From positions 1-6,824 of the forward strand of contig DATJQF010000182.1 of NCBI GenBank assembly GCA_035505995.1: 6,824 nucleotides of DNA, read 5' to 3'. The position numbers were made by a program, and so were the translations under genes. Shown in pieces: positions 1 through 6,438 of the stretch (positions within the stretch are counted from its first letter, which is position 1; each line of letters starts with the position of its first letter). Origin of the DNA: DATJQF01 sp035505995 (lineage in GTDB: Bacteria; Bacteroidota; Bacteroidia; Bacteroidales; FEN-979). Under the pieces are notes generated by a model. The model was not told the DNA's origin. It made no database searches and saw only the letters and a program-made list of their open reading frames with translations.

Positions 1-831
1 GAGCGCTTTTTCCATTGCCAGGAAGGCCCCGATGCCGTCAGGGGAGGAAGCGGTCTGGTGGTAAGCCTCACAGGCATTACCCCAGCCTGCCAGCTCGCAG
101 ACCGGTTTCTTACCCACGGCATTCACCGAAAGCTCCGATTCCAGCACGATATAGGCTGCGCCTTCGCCCAGGTTGATGCCGTTGCGCTTTTCGTCGAACG
201 GCTTGCAGGGCTCCTTATCCAGGATCTTCAGGGCGTTGAACCCGTTCAGGTGGAAGGCGGTCAGCGCCTCAGTACCGCCGGCGATCACCCGGTCGAGATA
301 CCCGTTGCGGATCATGCGGGCCCCCAGCAGGATCGCGTTGGCGGCCGAGGAACAGGCCGTGCTGATCGTCGTCAGGTAATCGCGGATCCCCAGCACGGCG
401 GCAATGCGCTCGGTGCTGTCGGCACAGTCGTAAGAATCGATGTAGATGTTTTTCGAGTCGTTGGACAGGAAATCCCCGTAGTAAAGTTCGCAGCGGTCCA
501 TCCCGCCCACAGTGGTGGCGGAGATCAGGCCGGTACGCTGGCAGGTGTTCTCGAATAACCGGGCATCGGCATACGCTTCCTTGGCGGCAATGATGCCCAG
601 CAGGGCATTCCGGGAATACCCCTCCTGGAACGGGAGGGCGGCAAGGTTAAAAAGCTGTTCGAGGGAGTATTTCACTTCCGCGACAGGAAGGGTGTCGCGA
701 AGCGGTGTGTTCACCTGGGTGATCTTTCCGATCCCCGATCTGGATGCCAGCAGCGATTGCAGCGTTTCTGCCCGGTTGTTGCCGATACCGGTGATAATCC
801 CCATACCGGTGACAAATATCCTGGCAGGCAT
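1..831 (-). CDS. Beta-ketoacyl-ACP synthase, FabF-like (KAS II type), 3' end cut by window edge
   Basis: Elongating ketosynthase: it should condense an acyl group held on its active-site cysteine with malonyl-ACP in the cytoplasm. I read 277 codons open to base 1 with no stop. The start ATG at 829-831 gives MPARIFVTGMG, the usual first strand of FabF-type enzymes, and lies 3 bases after the stop of the upstream acyl carrier protein gene. The nucleophile elbow STACSSAANA places the catalytic Cys at residue 160. Further family landmarks are AGGTEALTAF (about 184-193), KPFDEKRNGINLGEGAA (about 210-226) and the H-x-T-x-x-x-PDG stretch near residue 260. The two catalytic histidines and the glycine-rich C-terminus would lie in the missing part, about 130-140 residues by comparison with the usual length of about 410. 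The family call is secure. The role, probably the second ketosynthase of an aryl polyene or flexirubin-like pathway, is inferred from the neighbours. Confidence 0.95.
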   Translation of the reverse strand, partial: MPARIFVTGMGIITGIGNNRAETLQSLLASRSGIGKITQVNTPLRDTLPVAEVKYSLEQLFNLAALPFQEGYSRNALLGIIAAKEAYADARLFENTCQRTGLISATTVGGMDRCELYYGDFLSNDSKNIYIDSYDCADSTERIAAVLGIRDYLTTISTACSSAANAILLGARMIRNGYLDRVIAGGTEALTAFHLNGFNALKILDKEPCKPFDEKRNGINLGEGAAYIVLESELSVNAVGKKPVCELAGWGNACEAYHQTASSPDGIGAFLAMEKAL

Positions 832-834
832 TCG

Positions 835-1092
835 TCAGTTCTTTTTGTGCTCGGTAATATATTCGGCCATGGTGCGGATAGAATAAAAGATCTTCTTCCC
901 ATCCTTGGGGTCTTCGATTTTCAGTCCGTAATTCTTTTCCAGTAATACGATCAGCTCCAGCGCGTCGATGGAATCCAGCCCGAGTCCTTCGCCGAAAAGA
1001 GGCGCATCGGGGGCAATGTCGTCCGCCGAGATATCTTCCAGGTTCAGTTGCTCGATTACCTCTTTCTTCAGCTTGTTGATCAATTCGTCCAT
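835..1092 (-). CDS. Acyl carrier protein
   Basis: Small acidic carrier protein of 85 residues that tethers the growing acyl chain on a 4'-phosphopantetheine arm. The attachment motif GLGLDSIDALEL is complete, with the modified serine at residue 41, near mid-protein as in FabC/AcpP-type carriers. The helical pattern also fits: an amphipathic first helix (residues 2-16), the motif at the start of helix II (about 41-53), and a final helix (about 70-82). It begins 7 bases after the half-ketosynthase stop and ends 3 bases before the next ketosynthase start, so it is almost certainly the dedicated carrier of this operon and not the housekeeping AcpP. A phosphopantetheinyl transferase is required but none is visible here. 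The carrier-protein call is firm; pathway dedication is inferred from position. Confidence 0.95.
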   Translation of the reverse strand: MDELINKLKKEVIEQLNLEDISADDIAPDAPLFGEGLGLDSIDALELIVLLEKNYGLKIEDPKDGKKIFYSIRTMAEYITEHKKN

Positions 1093-1099
1093 GTTGGTG

Positions 1100-1744
1100 T
1101 TATCGGTTATTTTGATAAATTGAATGTAAGTTCTCTTCCGTAAAAAGTATCTGCTCCGTTAGTTTTCCCGGCCTGTTCTCCACCGTCACGAGCAGGGCTT
1201 CAAATTCTTCTTTCAGCTTCTCCACCCACCCGCAGAGGACTGCCCGGGACCGGCCCGATGCCATCAGCTCCTCCGTATATCCGGCCAGTCTTTCCGCATC
1301 GAACTTCTCCGTCACGAAGAAGGCATTCTCCCCTTTGATCCGGTGCCGGATGCAGATCTCGCCGATCACGATGTTCGGAAGAGTATATACGAACACCGAC
1401 GGGCTCGGGAAATAGGCATTTTTATCTTTAATCGTGTCAAAGTACGCCAGATCGGTATCCAGGCTGGAGCCTGAATTGGAGAGCACCACCCCGGTTTCTT
1501 CTTCCCGGTACGACCCGGGAACCTGCGTTCCCTTCAGGGCAAGCTCTGTGCACAGAAAACCCAGCTTACTGAGGTTATCCATCTTGAAAAACTTCGGGTA
1601 GCTGAGTTGTTCGTTGCGGTAAAGCTCCTTGATGAACCCGGCAAAATTAGTATAATTTTCCGGAATAGGAAGAGTGCGGTCGGGGAGGACCACCCGCCCG
1701 TTGCGGATCAGGCACCAGCCGGTGATATAACGCGGTTCTGTCAT
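1100..1744 (-). CDS. Stand-alone N-terminal half ketosynthase without active-site Cys (chain-length-factor-like)
   Basis: Protein of 214 residues resembling only the N-terminal half of a beta-ketoacyl synthase. Residues 83-105 (ETGVVLSNSGSS followed by a Leu/Asp/Phe pattern) and 113-144 (PSPSVFVYTLPN, then a GE...KG block) match the core that precedes the nucleophile elbow in ketosynthases. Where the elbow and its cysteine should be, about residues 144-150, the sequence is VTEKFDA with no cysteine. After the next helix and the strand AVLCGW (168-173) the similarity stops and a short charged tail follows. Catalysis is therefore unlikely. Family knowledge suggests a partner subunit, like the chain length factors of type II systems or the ketosynthase-like N-terminal-domain proteins (Pfam PF13723, from memory) in aryl polyene clusters. 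Its start overlaps the stop of the upstream full ketosynthase by 4 bases, which favours co-translation and complex formation. The name is moderately sure; the function is inferred. Confidence 0.75.
   Translation of the reverse strand: MTEPRYITGWCLIRNGRVVLPDRTLPIPENYTNFAGFIKELYRNEQLSYPKFFKMDNLSKLGFLCTELALKGTQVPGSYREEETGVVLSNSGSSLDTDLAYFDTIKDKNAYFPSPSVFVYTLPNIVIGEICIRHRIKGENAFFVTEKFDAERLAGYTEELMASGRSRAVLCGWVEKLKEEFEALLVTVENRPGKLTEQILFTEENLHSIYQNNR
1741..1744 (-). other. ATGA stop-start overlap joining ketosynthase and half-ketosynthase
   Basis: On the minus strand the four bases ATGA hold both the ATG of the half-ketosynthase and the TGA of the upstream full ketosynthase. It is the only overlapping junction in the window. 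Such overlaps usually allow terminating ribosomes to re-initiate, keeping two products in near-fixed ratio. That fits a heterodimer of an active and an inactive ketosynthase, but the coupling itself is inferred. Confidence 0.85.
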
Positions 1745-2925
1745 GCTCCGGATCCTTTTTTACGGAAAATGATGGCGGCATTGCATCCCCCGAACCCGGA
1801 GGCTGTCTTCAGGACTGACCGGATCTCGCGCTGCTCCGGGGCGGTGATCACCCTGATTTTCTCCGGAACCCCGAGGTCGCTGAATCCGGCCGAAGGATAC
1901 AGGATGTTTTCCTTCATCGAGTGGAGAGAAAATGCCGATTCTATGATCCCGGCCCCGCCCAGGGTATGCCCGATCAGACCTTTGAAGCTGTTCAGCGGCG
2001 ATCCGGACAGACCGGCCAGGGAGAAGGCCTTCGATTCCATTTCATCGTTATAGACCGTTGCCGTTCCATGCGCCGAGATAAAGTCGATCTCAGCGGGCGA
2101 AAGGCCGGCTTCCTGCATCGAATTCCGGATAGCCAGGGCAAGCTCCTCGCCGGTCCGGGAGGGTCCCGAGATATGATTGGCGTCATTGGTCATGGCTGAC
2201 CCCGCCACTTCAAACTCCGGATCCATTTCCTTATCCGGATCGGCTGAGAGGATGACGGTGGCGGCTCCCTCGCCCAGCGAAAGCCCGTTGCGGGAGATAT
2301 CGAAAGGACGGCAGGGCCCGGGACTGAGCGCCTGGAAAGAAATAAATCCGGAAATAATGAACTCGGAAAGGATATCCCCGCCCGCAACCACGGCATTCCG
2401 GTATTTCCCCGACGCCAGCAATCTTGAAGCATGACTGATTGCCAGTACGCCCGAAATGCAGGCATTGGAAATGACCACCGGCCGGTGGGCGAAACCGAAA
2501 AAGCCTTTTACTACTTCTGCCAGTTTCCACAGGAAGAGCCTGTCGGGATCAAACCGGCCGCGGTACGGTCCTTCCAGGAGGTGGATATTCCCCTTGGTGG
2601 TGGAAACCACCAGGATGGTGTCGGTTCCCTTCAACCGGTCAAGCCAATTGCCTGCTGCTGACCGGATTGACAGGATCAGGAGCTTTTCCAGCTTGGTAAA
2701 TTCTTCCGCCCGGAATTTTTTTTCTTCAATCTCCGGCAGAGAGCCGAACCTTTGTTCAAGTTCCGCCTCAGGCACGAGGGAGAGCGGCATGGGGGCGGGC
2801 GTCAGCAGGCGGTCGGAGCAGATCTCCAGTCCGGTCCGCTGCTCCTTGATACGGACGGCTGCTTCCCCGGTCGAGAATCCGAGCGAAGTGATGGCGTGGT
2901 AGGAGACGACGGCAACCGGTTTCAT
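1741..2925 (-). CDS. Beta-ketoacyl synthase with intact Cys-His-His triad
   Basis: Full-length ketosynthase of 394 residues, slightly shorter than the roughly 410 of FabF. It should catalyse decarboxylative condensation of malonyl-ACP with an acyl thioester. The catalytic residues are all visible: Cys156 in VISNACISG, His286 in SAHGTATVYNDE, and Lys315 and His320 in FKGLIGHTLGGAG. The C-terminal loop reads GFGGCNA (377-383) where FabF normally has GFGGTNA. The elbow is NACISG, not the TACSS of housekeeping enzymes, which points to a specialised secondary-metabolism member. The start ATG follows the thioesterase stop by 7 bases (CAAAAAC, no Shine-Dalgarno) and gives the expected first strand KPVAVVSYHAITSLG. 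The downstream half-ketosynthase overlaps it by 4 bases and is the likely partner. The family is secure; the exact step (priming or elongation of an aryl polyene-like chain) is inferred. Confidence 0.93.
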   Translation of the reverse strand: MKPVAVVSYHAITSLGFSTGEAAVRIKEQRTGLEICSDRLLTPAPMPLSLVPEAELEQRFGSLPEIEEKKFRAEEFTKLEKLLILSIRSAAGNWLDRLKGTDTILVVSTTKGNIHLLEGPYRGRFDPDRLFLWKLAEVVKGFFGFAHRPVVISNACISGVLAISHASRLLASGKYRNAVVAGGDILSEFIISGFISFQALSPGPCRPFDISRNGLSLGEGAATVILSADPDKEMDPEFEVAGSAMTNDANHISGPSRTGEELALAIRNSMQEAGLSPAEIDFISAHGTATVYNDEMESKAFSLAGLSGSPLNSFKGLIGHTLGGAGIIESAFSLHSMKENILYPSAGFSDLGVPEKIRVITAPEQREIRSVLKTASGFGGCNAAIIFRKKGSGA

Positions 2926-2932
2926 GTTTTTG

Positions 2933-3349
2933 CTACATAATACCCCAGTGCTTTTTCCAGCCGGTAAAGAAGGGGGGAGGTGTCAGAAGCAGTTCGCCTT
3001 CCGGGGTCAGGAATACCTGCGTGGAGGTACCGGAAGCAACCAGCTCGTCGTCCTCTTTCCGGAAGATCTTGTATGCAAATAGGATCTTGGCGGCGTCGCA
3101 TCTGACATACCGGGTCTCAACGACCGCCGTATCCCCGTATACCAGGGGCTTTTTGAAATCGCAGTCGATCCTGACAATCGGGATCATCACGTTATGCTTG
3201 TATACATCCAGGTACCCGAGCCCGTATTTGTTGCCGAACGATTCCCGGCCGTCTTCGAAGTATTTCAGGTAATTCCCGTGCCAGACGATCCTCATGGAAT
3301 CGACTTCTCCGAAGCGGACTTTGATCTCGAGGCGGTCAACCAGTTCCAT
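2933..3349 (-). CDS. Acyl-CoA/acyl-ACP thioesterase, 4HBT (YbgC-like) hotdog fold
   Basis: Hotdog-fold thioesterase of 138 residues, a normal size for the 4-hydroxybenzoyl-CoA thioesterase / YbgC family. It hydrolyses acyl thioesters in the cytoplasm. The family motif is VDSMRIVWHGNYLKYFEDGRE (residues 16-36 with neighbours): Asp17 is the expected catalytic acid, followed by the WHGNY loop and Glu32 on the central helix. Strands VRIDCDFKKPLVYGD (59-73) and the VASGTSTQVFL segment (104-114) complete the fold. The reading frame stays open 72 codons upstream to an ATG at 3565, but that extension lies inside the permease gene and has no thioesterase character. The ATG at 3349, 2 bases after the permease stop, is therefore chosen. 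In an operon with its own carrier protein and ketosynthases it may release product or clear stalled chains; that role is inferred. Confidence 0.9.
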   Translation of the reverse strand: MELVDRLEIKVRFGEVDSMRIVWHGNYLKYFEDGRESFGNKYGLGYLDVYKHNVMIPIVRIDCDFKKPLVYGDTAVVETRYVRCDAAKILFAYKIFRKEDDELVASGTSTQVFLTPEGELLLTPPPFFTGWKKHWGIM

Positions 3350-3351
3350 GA

Positions 3352-4653
3352 TCAGGAGGCGATGGGTGATTTTATTTTCCGGTAGATCATTGCAATTCCT
3401 ATCGTGACGGCAAAAAATATCAGCAGCTTCAGGGCTTCCGGAGAATATTCCGAGAAGTGCCCTCCCCGCAGGAAGATGTCCATGAAGCCGGAATGTGCCC
3501 AGTTGAGCGGCGACCAGCTCGCGATCATACGGATCACGCTGGGCATAAAGTAGATTGGAACCCATAATCCTCCGAGTGCGGTAAGAATGACCACCGAAAC
3601 GGATCCGAAGGCGGCGGCCTGCTGGTGGGTGCGGGCCAGCGTCCCGATCAGGATCCCGTAGCCCAGTGCCGCCAGGCTGGTGACAATGGCCATCAGCACC
3701 AGTGCGGGAATATGGCCGGCGATATTCAGCGGGGGCAATCCGAACAGGGGGAGGACCAGCATCCCGGCCAGCACCATCAGCAGGAACTGGATGAAGCAGA
3801 TGATCAGGTACACCCCGACCTTGGCCATGAAGATCGTGATATAGTTTACCGGCAGGGTATGGAGGCGGATCAGGCTGCCCTCTTCACGTTCCTTGATGAT
3901 ACTGCTCGTCAGCGGGATCACGATGAAAAACATCGCGAAGATGGCCCAGGAAGGCACATTATGCTGGGTGGAATTGGGAATGGGCTCTTTGGACTTCCCC
4001 GAAGGGTAGGATTCCGTGAAATATACGGTCTCGGAATAGGGCTTAACCCCGGTCACGAACTGGGGGAACATCTTCCGGAGCTGCTCATTGAAGGTCTGAA
4101 AGATCATTTGCGACTCGATCTTCAGGCTGAATTCCTTCATGGCGCTCATGAACGTGTTTTTAAAGGTTCCCTTGATGGAGGGATCGAAAAATACCGCGAT
4201 ATTCACCGAATCGTTCCTCCGGATGCCCAGGAACGGGTTATGGACCGGCATGGTGATCCCCGACACGAACTGGGTCACCATGAGCCGGATCTTTTCCCGG
4301 ATGGTCCGGGTGGCGCCCGCGGGAATGATCACCCCGATCTGGAAATTCCCCCGGCGCACCTCTTCCCGGGCCGATTCGCCGGTCACGGGCTTTCCCTGGA
4401 TGCTTTTGACCAGGTCGAAGTTTTTGGTCCCGATCAGCCCGTTTTCCACCATCGAAGCCAGGGAGTCGTGATCTTCGTCCACGTACAGGACTTTGATCTT
4501 TGGCTCTGTGGTGATCGCGTTCCAACCGAATTCCTGTACCAGCGAGAGGATGATGATCATGATCATCGGCATCACGAAAAGAACGATCATCCCCGCGAGG
4601 TCGCGGAGGATAATGATCCCTTCTTTGCGGAATGCGGAAAAATATCTCAGCAT
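3352..4653 (-). CDS. ABC-2 type transporter permease with large extracytoplasmic domain
   Basis: Inner-membrane permease of 433 residues, ABC2_membrane_3 type. The layout is a hydrophobic helix at about 19-40, a long soluble region at about 41-232, and five or so hydrophobic helices clustered at about 235-254, 272-302, 314-338, 346-370 and 408-425. The long region between helix 1 and helix 2 is expected outside the cytoplasm. The segment SSIIKEREEGSLIRLHTLP (250-268) is the conserved cytoplasmic coupling motif of this family, which contacts the ATPase. It begins 1 base after the ATPase stop, so the two form one exporter, probably two copies of each. The substrate is not readable from sequence; placement between an acyltransferase candidate and polyketide enzymes suggests a lipid-like or pigment product or intermediate. 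The start ATG at 4653 directly precedes the amphipathic N-terminus and first helix, a normal arrangement. Confidence 0.92.
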   Translation of the reverse strand: MLRYFSAFRKEGIIILRDLAGMIVLFVMPMIMIIILSLVQEFGWNAITTEPKIKVLYVDEDHDSLASMVENGLIGTKNFDLVKSIQGKPVTGESAREEVRRGNFQIGVIIPAGATRTIREKIRLMVTQFVSGITMPVHNPFLGIRRNDSVNIAVFFDPSIKGTFKNTFMSAMKEFSLKIESQMIFQTFNEQLRKMFPQFVTGVKPYSETVYFTESYPSGKSKEPIPNSTQHNVPSWAIFAMFFIVIPLTSSIIKEREEGSLIRLHTLPVNYITIFMAKVGVYLIICFIQFLLMVLAGMLVLPLFGLPPLNIAGHIPALVLMAIVTSLAALGYGILIGTLARTHQQAAAFGSVSVVILTALGGLWVPIYFMPSVIRMIASWSPLNWAHSGFMDIFLRGGHFSEYSPEALKLLIFFAVTIGIAMIYRKIKSPIAS

Positions 4654-4654
4654 A

Positions 4655-5407
4655 TCAGTCTCTCAGTTCTTTCCCGGTCAGGTGGATGAAAATATTTTCG
4701 AGGTTCTTGTATTCCGGGTGCTCGGCCACCAGTTTTTTCGGATTCCCCAGCGAAAGGATGACCCCGCGGTCGATGATGGCCACCCGGGAGCAGAGGTTTT
4801 CCGCTTCCTCCATGTAATGGGAAGTATAGATGATCAGGGTGCCTTTTTCATTGAGCTTTTTCAGGTATTCCAGGATCACCACCCTCGACTGCACGTCAAT
4901 TCCCGCCGTGGGCTCGTCCAGGAAAAGGATCTTCGGGTCATGAAGCAGTCCGGCGATCAGGTTGACCCTGCGTTTCATCCCACCCGAGTAGGTGGAGATC
5001 CTTTTCATCGCGTGCTTCCCGATGCCGAACACCTCCAGGCATTCCCCGATCCGATCATGGAGGTTTTTGCCCCGCAATCCATACATATTGCCGAAAAAGG
5101 TAAGGTTCTCCCAGGCTGTCAGGGTGGGGTACAGCGCGATATCCTGGGGAACGACGCCGATGATCTGCTTGATGGCGGGCAGGTGGGTCCGGATATCCAT
5201 CCCGTCGATGGCCACGCTTCCCTGGGTGGGAGGGAACAGCCCGCACAGGATGGAGATCGTGGTCGTCTTGCCGGCCCCGTTGGGTCCCAGGAGCCCGAAG
5301 ACCTCACCCGGAAAGATATCCAGGCTCAGGTGGTTGATGGCCGGCTCGTCGGCTCCCTTGTAGATCTTGATCAGGTCCCGTATCTGAATGAGCGGCTGAG
5401 GATCCAT
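4655..5407 (-). CDS. ABC transporter ATP-binding protein
   Basis: Cytoplasmic ATPase subunit of 250 residues that powers the adjacent ABC-2 permease. All nucleotide-binding elements are present and canonical: Walker A GPNGAGKT (41-48), Q-loop Gln88 in VVPQD, signature YSGGMKRR (140-147), Walker B ILFLDEPTAGID (160-171, catalytic Glu165) and H-loop His197 in YTSHYMEE. The C-terminal pattern (LENIFIHLTGKELRD) is typical of exporter ATPases of the drug/lipid/polysaccharide (CcmA-like) group and not of importers. The ATG at 5407 directly abuts the TAA of the BtrH-like gene (TAAATG, zero spacing), and the permease begins 1 base after the stop. No Shine-Dalgarno is visible, so translation is probably coupled to the upstream gene. 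Function as an exporter ATPase is secure; the substrate is unknown. Confidence 0.96.
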   Translation of the reverse strand: MDPQPLIQIRDLIKIYKGADEPAINHLSLDIFPGEVFGLLGPNGAGKTTTISILCGLFPPTQGSVAIDGMDIRTHLPAIKQIIGVVPQDIALYPTLTAWENLTFFGNMYGLRGKNLHDRIGECLEVFGIGKHAMKRISTYSGGMKRRVNLIAGLLHDPKILFLDEPTAGIDVQSRVVILEYLKKLNEKGTLIIYTSHYMEEAENLCSRVAIIDRGVILSLGNPKKLVAEHPEYKNLENIFIHLTGKELRD

Positions 5408-6424
5408 TTAAATCGTGATTTTATCCAGCTTCTGGTATACCTGTCCTTCCATCCCGGCGATCTCGTACAGCATATCCCCGAGTTTCCCGTAGTCCTCTTC
5501 CGGCTTCGACCGGTTCTTGCAGTTCCGGGCACCGAGGTAGGTGAAGTCCCTCCAGCGGTTCGCCGTGCGGCCCATCAGGTCGGAAGCTTCCAGCAGGGTC
5601 TTGTTGTCGAACTTCTCGCCGGCCTCCTTCAGGAAGGCGCCGTAAATATAGCGAAATCCTGCTCCGCCGGTCCCGAAATCCTCTGCCATGCGCAGGATCT
5701 GGCCCAGGTAAAAGGAGGCCTTCTCATTCCCGTGCTTCCGGGGCCATTTCTTCAGGTCCCGGGCCATCACTTTCATCCCTTTTACGCCCACCAGCCAGAA
5801 GGGGACCTTGATCATCTCGTACACCGATTTGTCGATGCCTTTTTTCGTGGCTGCCTTTACATCCATGTTCTTATTCACCTGGTTGATCCAGTACATCTTC
5901 CCTTTCGGGGCGAAGGCGCCCTTGGCCCATCGGACCCGGAGCAGGTCGTCATAGGTAAGCGTCTGCGGCTGCTCCATCACGGTGTCGCTGATATGATACA
6001 GGTTGCCCTCTTTGCCGAACACGACCATATTATGCATGTTGTAATGCTGCCGGTACTCGGGAGGGAAGAAGGTCAGGTTGAAGACGCCCACCTGTACGCC
6101 TGTCGGGATGCCCTTTTCAAGGTTCCGGTCCAGCGCATCCATCGATTCCTTCGGATCCCGGAATTTCTTGATCACGGTGGCATCCACCCCCAGGTATTTC
6201 ATGGAGCGGTGAAAGACCGTATTGGGAAAGTTCCGGAACGACATCATCGGGGCGAACATCAGCTTGATAAACGGGAGATAGCTGAAGTAGATCCCGGTCC
6301 CGATCCCGAATGCCATGGGTTCCGAGAGGCTGATGCCGTAATAGTTGAACAGGTTGGAGGTAGCGCCGCTCTCGCAATGACCTGCCTGGCGGTGCGTGTA
6401 GTTGATCCTATAGTTTTTTTCCAT
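5408..6424 (-). CDS. BtrH N-terminal-domain protein (papain-like fold, putative ACP-dependent acyltransferase; DUF4872-type C-terminus)
   Basis: Protein of 338 residues whose first half looks like the BtrH N-terminal domain, a papain/NlpC-like fold. The start HRQAGHCESGATSNLFNYYG (11-30) carries the expected nucleophile Cys17 at the head of a helix. His131 in MHNMVVFG and Asp147 in YHISDT complete a plausible Cys-His-Asp triad. Residues from about 190 are helical and charged and fit the DUF4872-like tail that often follows this domain. The prototype BtrH of butirosin biosynthesis transfers an acyl group from a carrier protein to an amine. By analogy this enzyme could move the acyl chain from the operon's carrier protein to an unknown acceptor; this is inference. 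No signal peptide or membrane helix is clear, so it is probably cytoplasmic; the hydrophobic stretch at about 37-61 is likely fold core. The ATG follows the preceding stop by 14 A-rich bases. Confidence 0.8.
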   Translation of the reverse strand: MEKNYRINYTHRQAGHCESGATSNLFNYYGISLSEPMAFGIGTGIYFSYLPFIKLMFAPMMSFRNFPNTVFHRSMKYLGVDATVIKKFRDPKESMDALDRNLEKGIPTGVQVGVFNLTFFPPEYRQHYNMHNMVVFGKEGNLYHISDTVMEQPQTLTYDDLLRVRWAKGAFAPKGKMYWINQVNKNMDVKAATKKGIDKSVYEMIKVPFWLVGVKGMKVMARDLKKWPRKHGNEKASFYLGQILRMAEDFGTGGAGFRYIYGAFLKEAGEKFDNKTLLEASDLMGRTANRWRDFTYLGARNCKNRSKPEEDYGKLGDMLYEIAGMEGQVYQKLDKITI

Positions 6425-6438
6425 TGAGGCTTTTTTAT
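6425..6438 (-). promoter_or_regulatory. A-rich translation initiation region before the BtrH-like gene
   Basis: The longest gap in the window, 14 bases. On the minus strand it reads ATAAAAAAGCCTCA directly before ATG. There is no GGAGG-like motif; the A-run resembles the AT-rich initiation regions that replace Shine-Dalgarno sequences in many Bacteroidota. It is too short for a promoter. The assignment rests on composition only. Confidence 0.4.

Noticed and set aside
58..886. Overlapping plus-strand open frames of 166, 68 and 124 residues
   Set aside because: They are shadows of the ketosynthase at 1-831, which has a catalytic Cys elbow and continuous family similarity on the minus strand.
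4552..4567. A perfect 16-base palindrome, GATGATCATGATCATC
   Set aside because: It lies inside the permease and encodes the Met/Ile run of its first membrane helix. Repeated ATG and ATC codons create the symmetry, and no regulatory role is supported.
3625..4689. A 354-residue open frame on the plus strand, antisense to the permease
   Set aside because: The product is a His/Asp/Gln/Gly-rich hydrophilic sequence, as expected from reading the complement of membrane-protein codons. The minus-strand permease explains the region.
4493..6427. A 644-residue open frame on the plus strand, antisense to the ATPase and the BtrH-like gene
   Set aside because: It is rich in His, Asp, Gly and Pro with no recognisable domain and lies opposite two genes with full family motifs. 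It is a by-product of GC-rich codon use on the minus strand.
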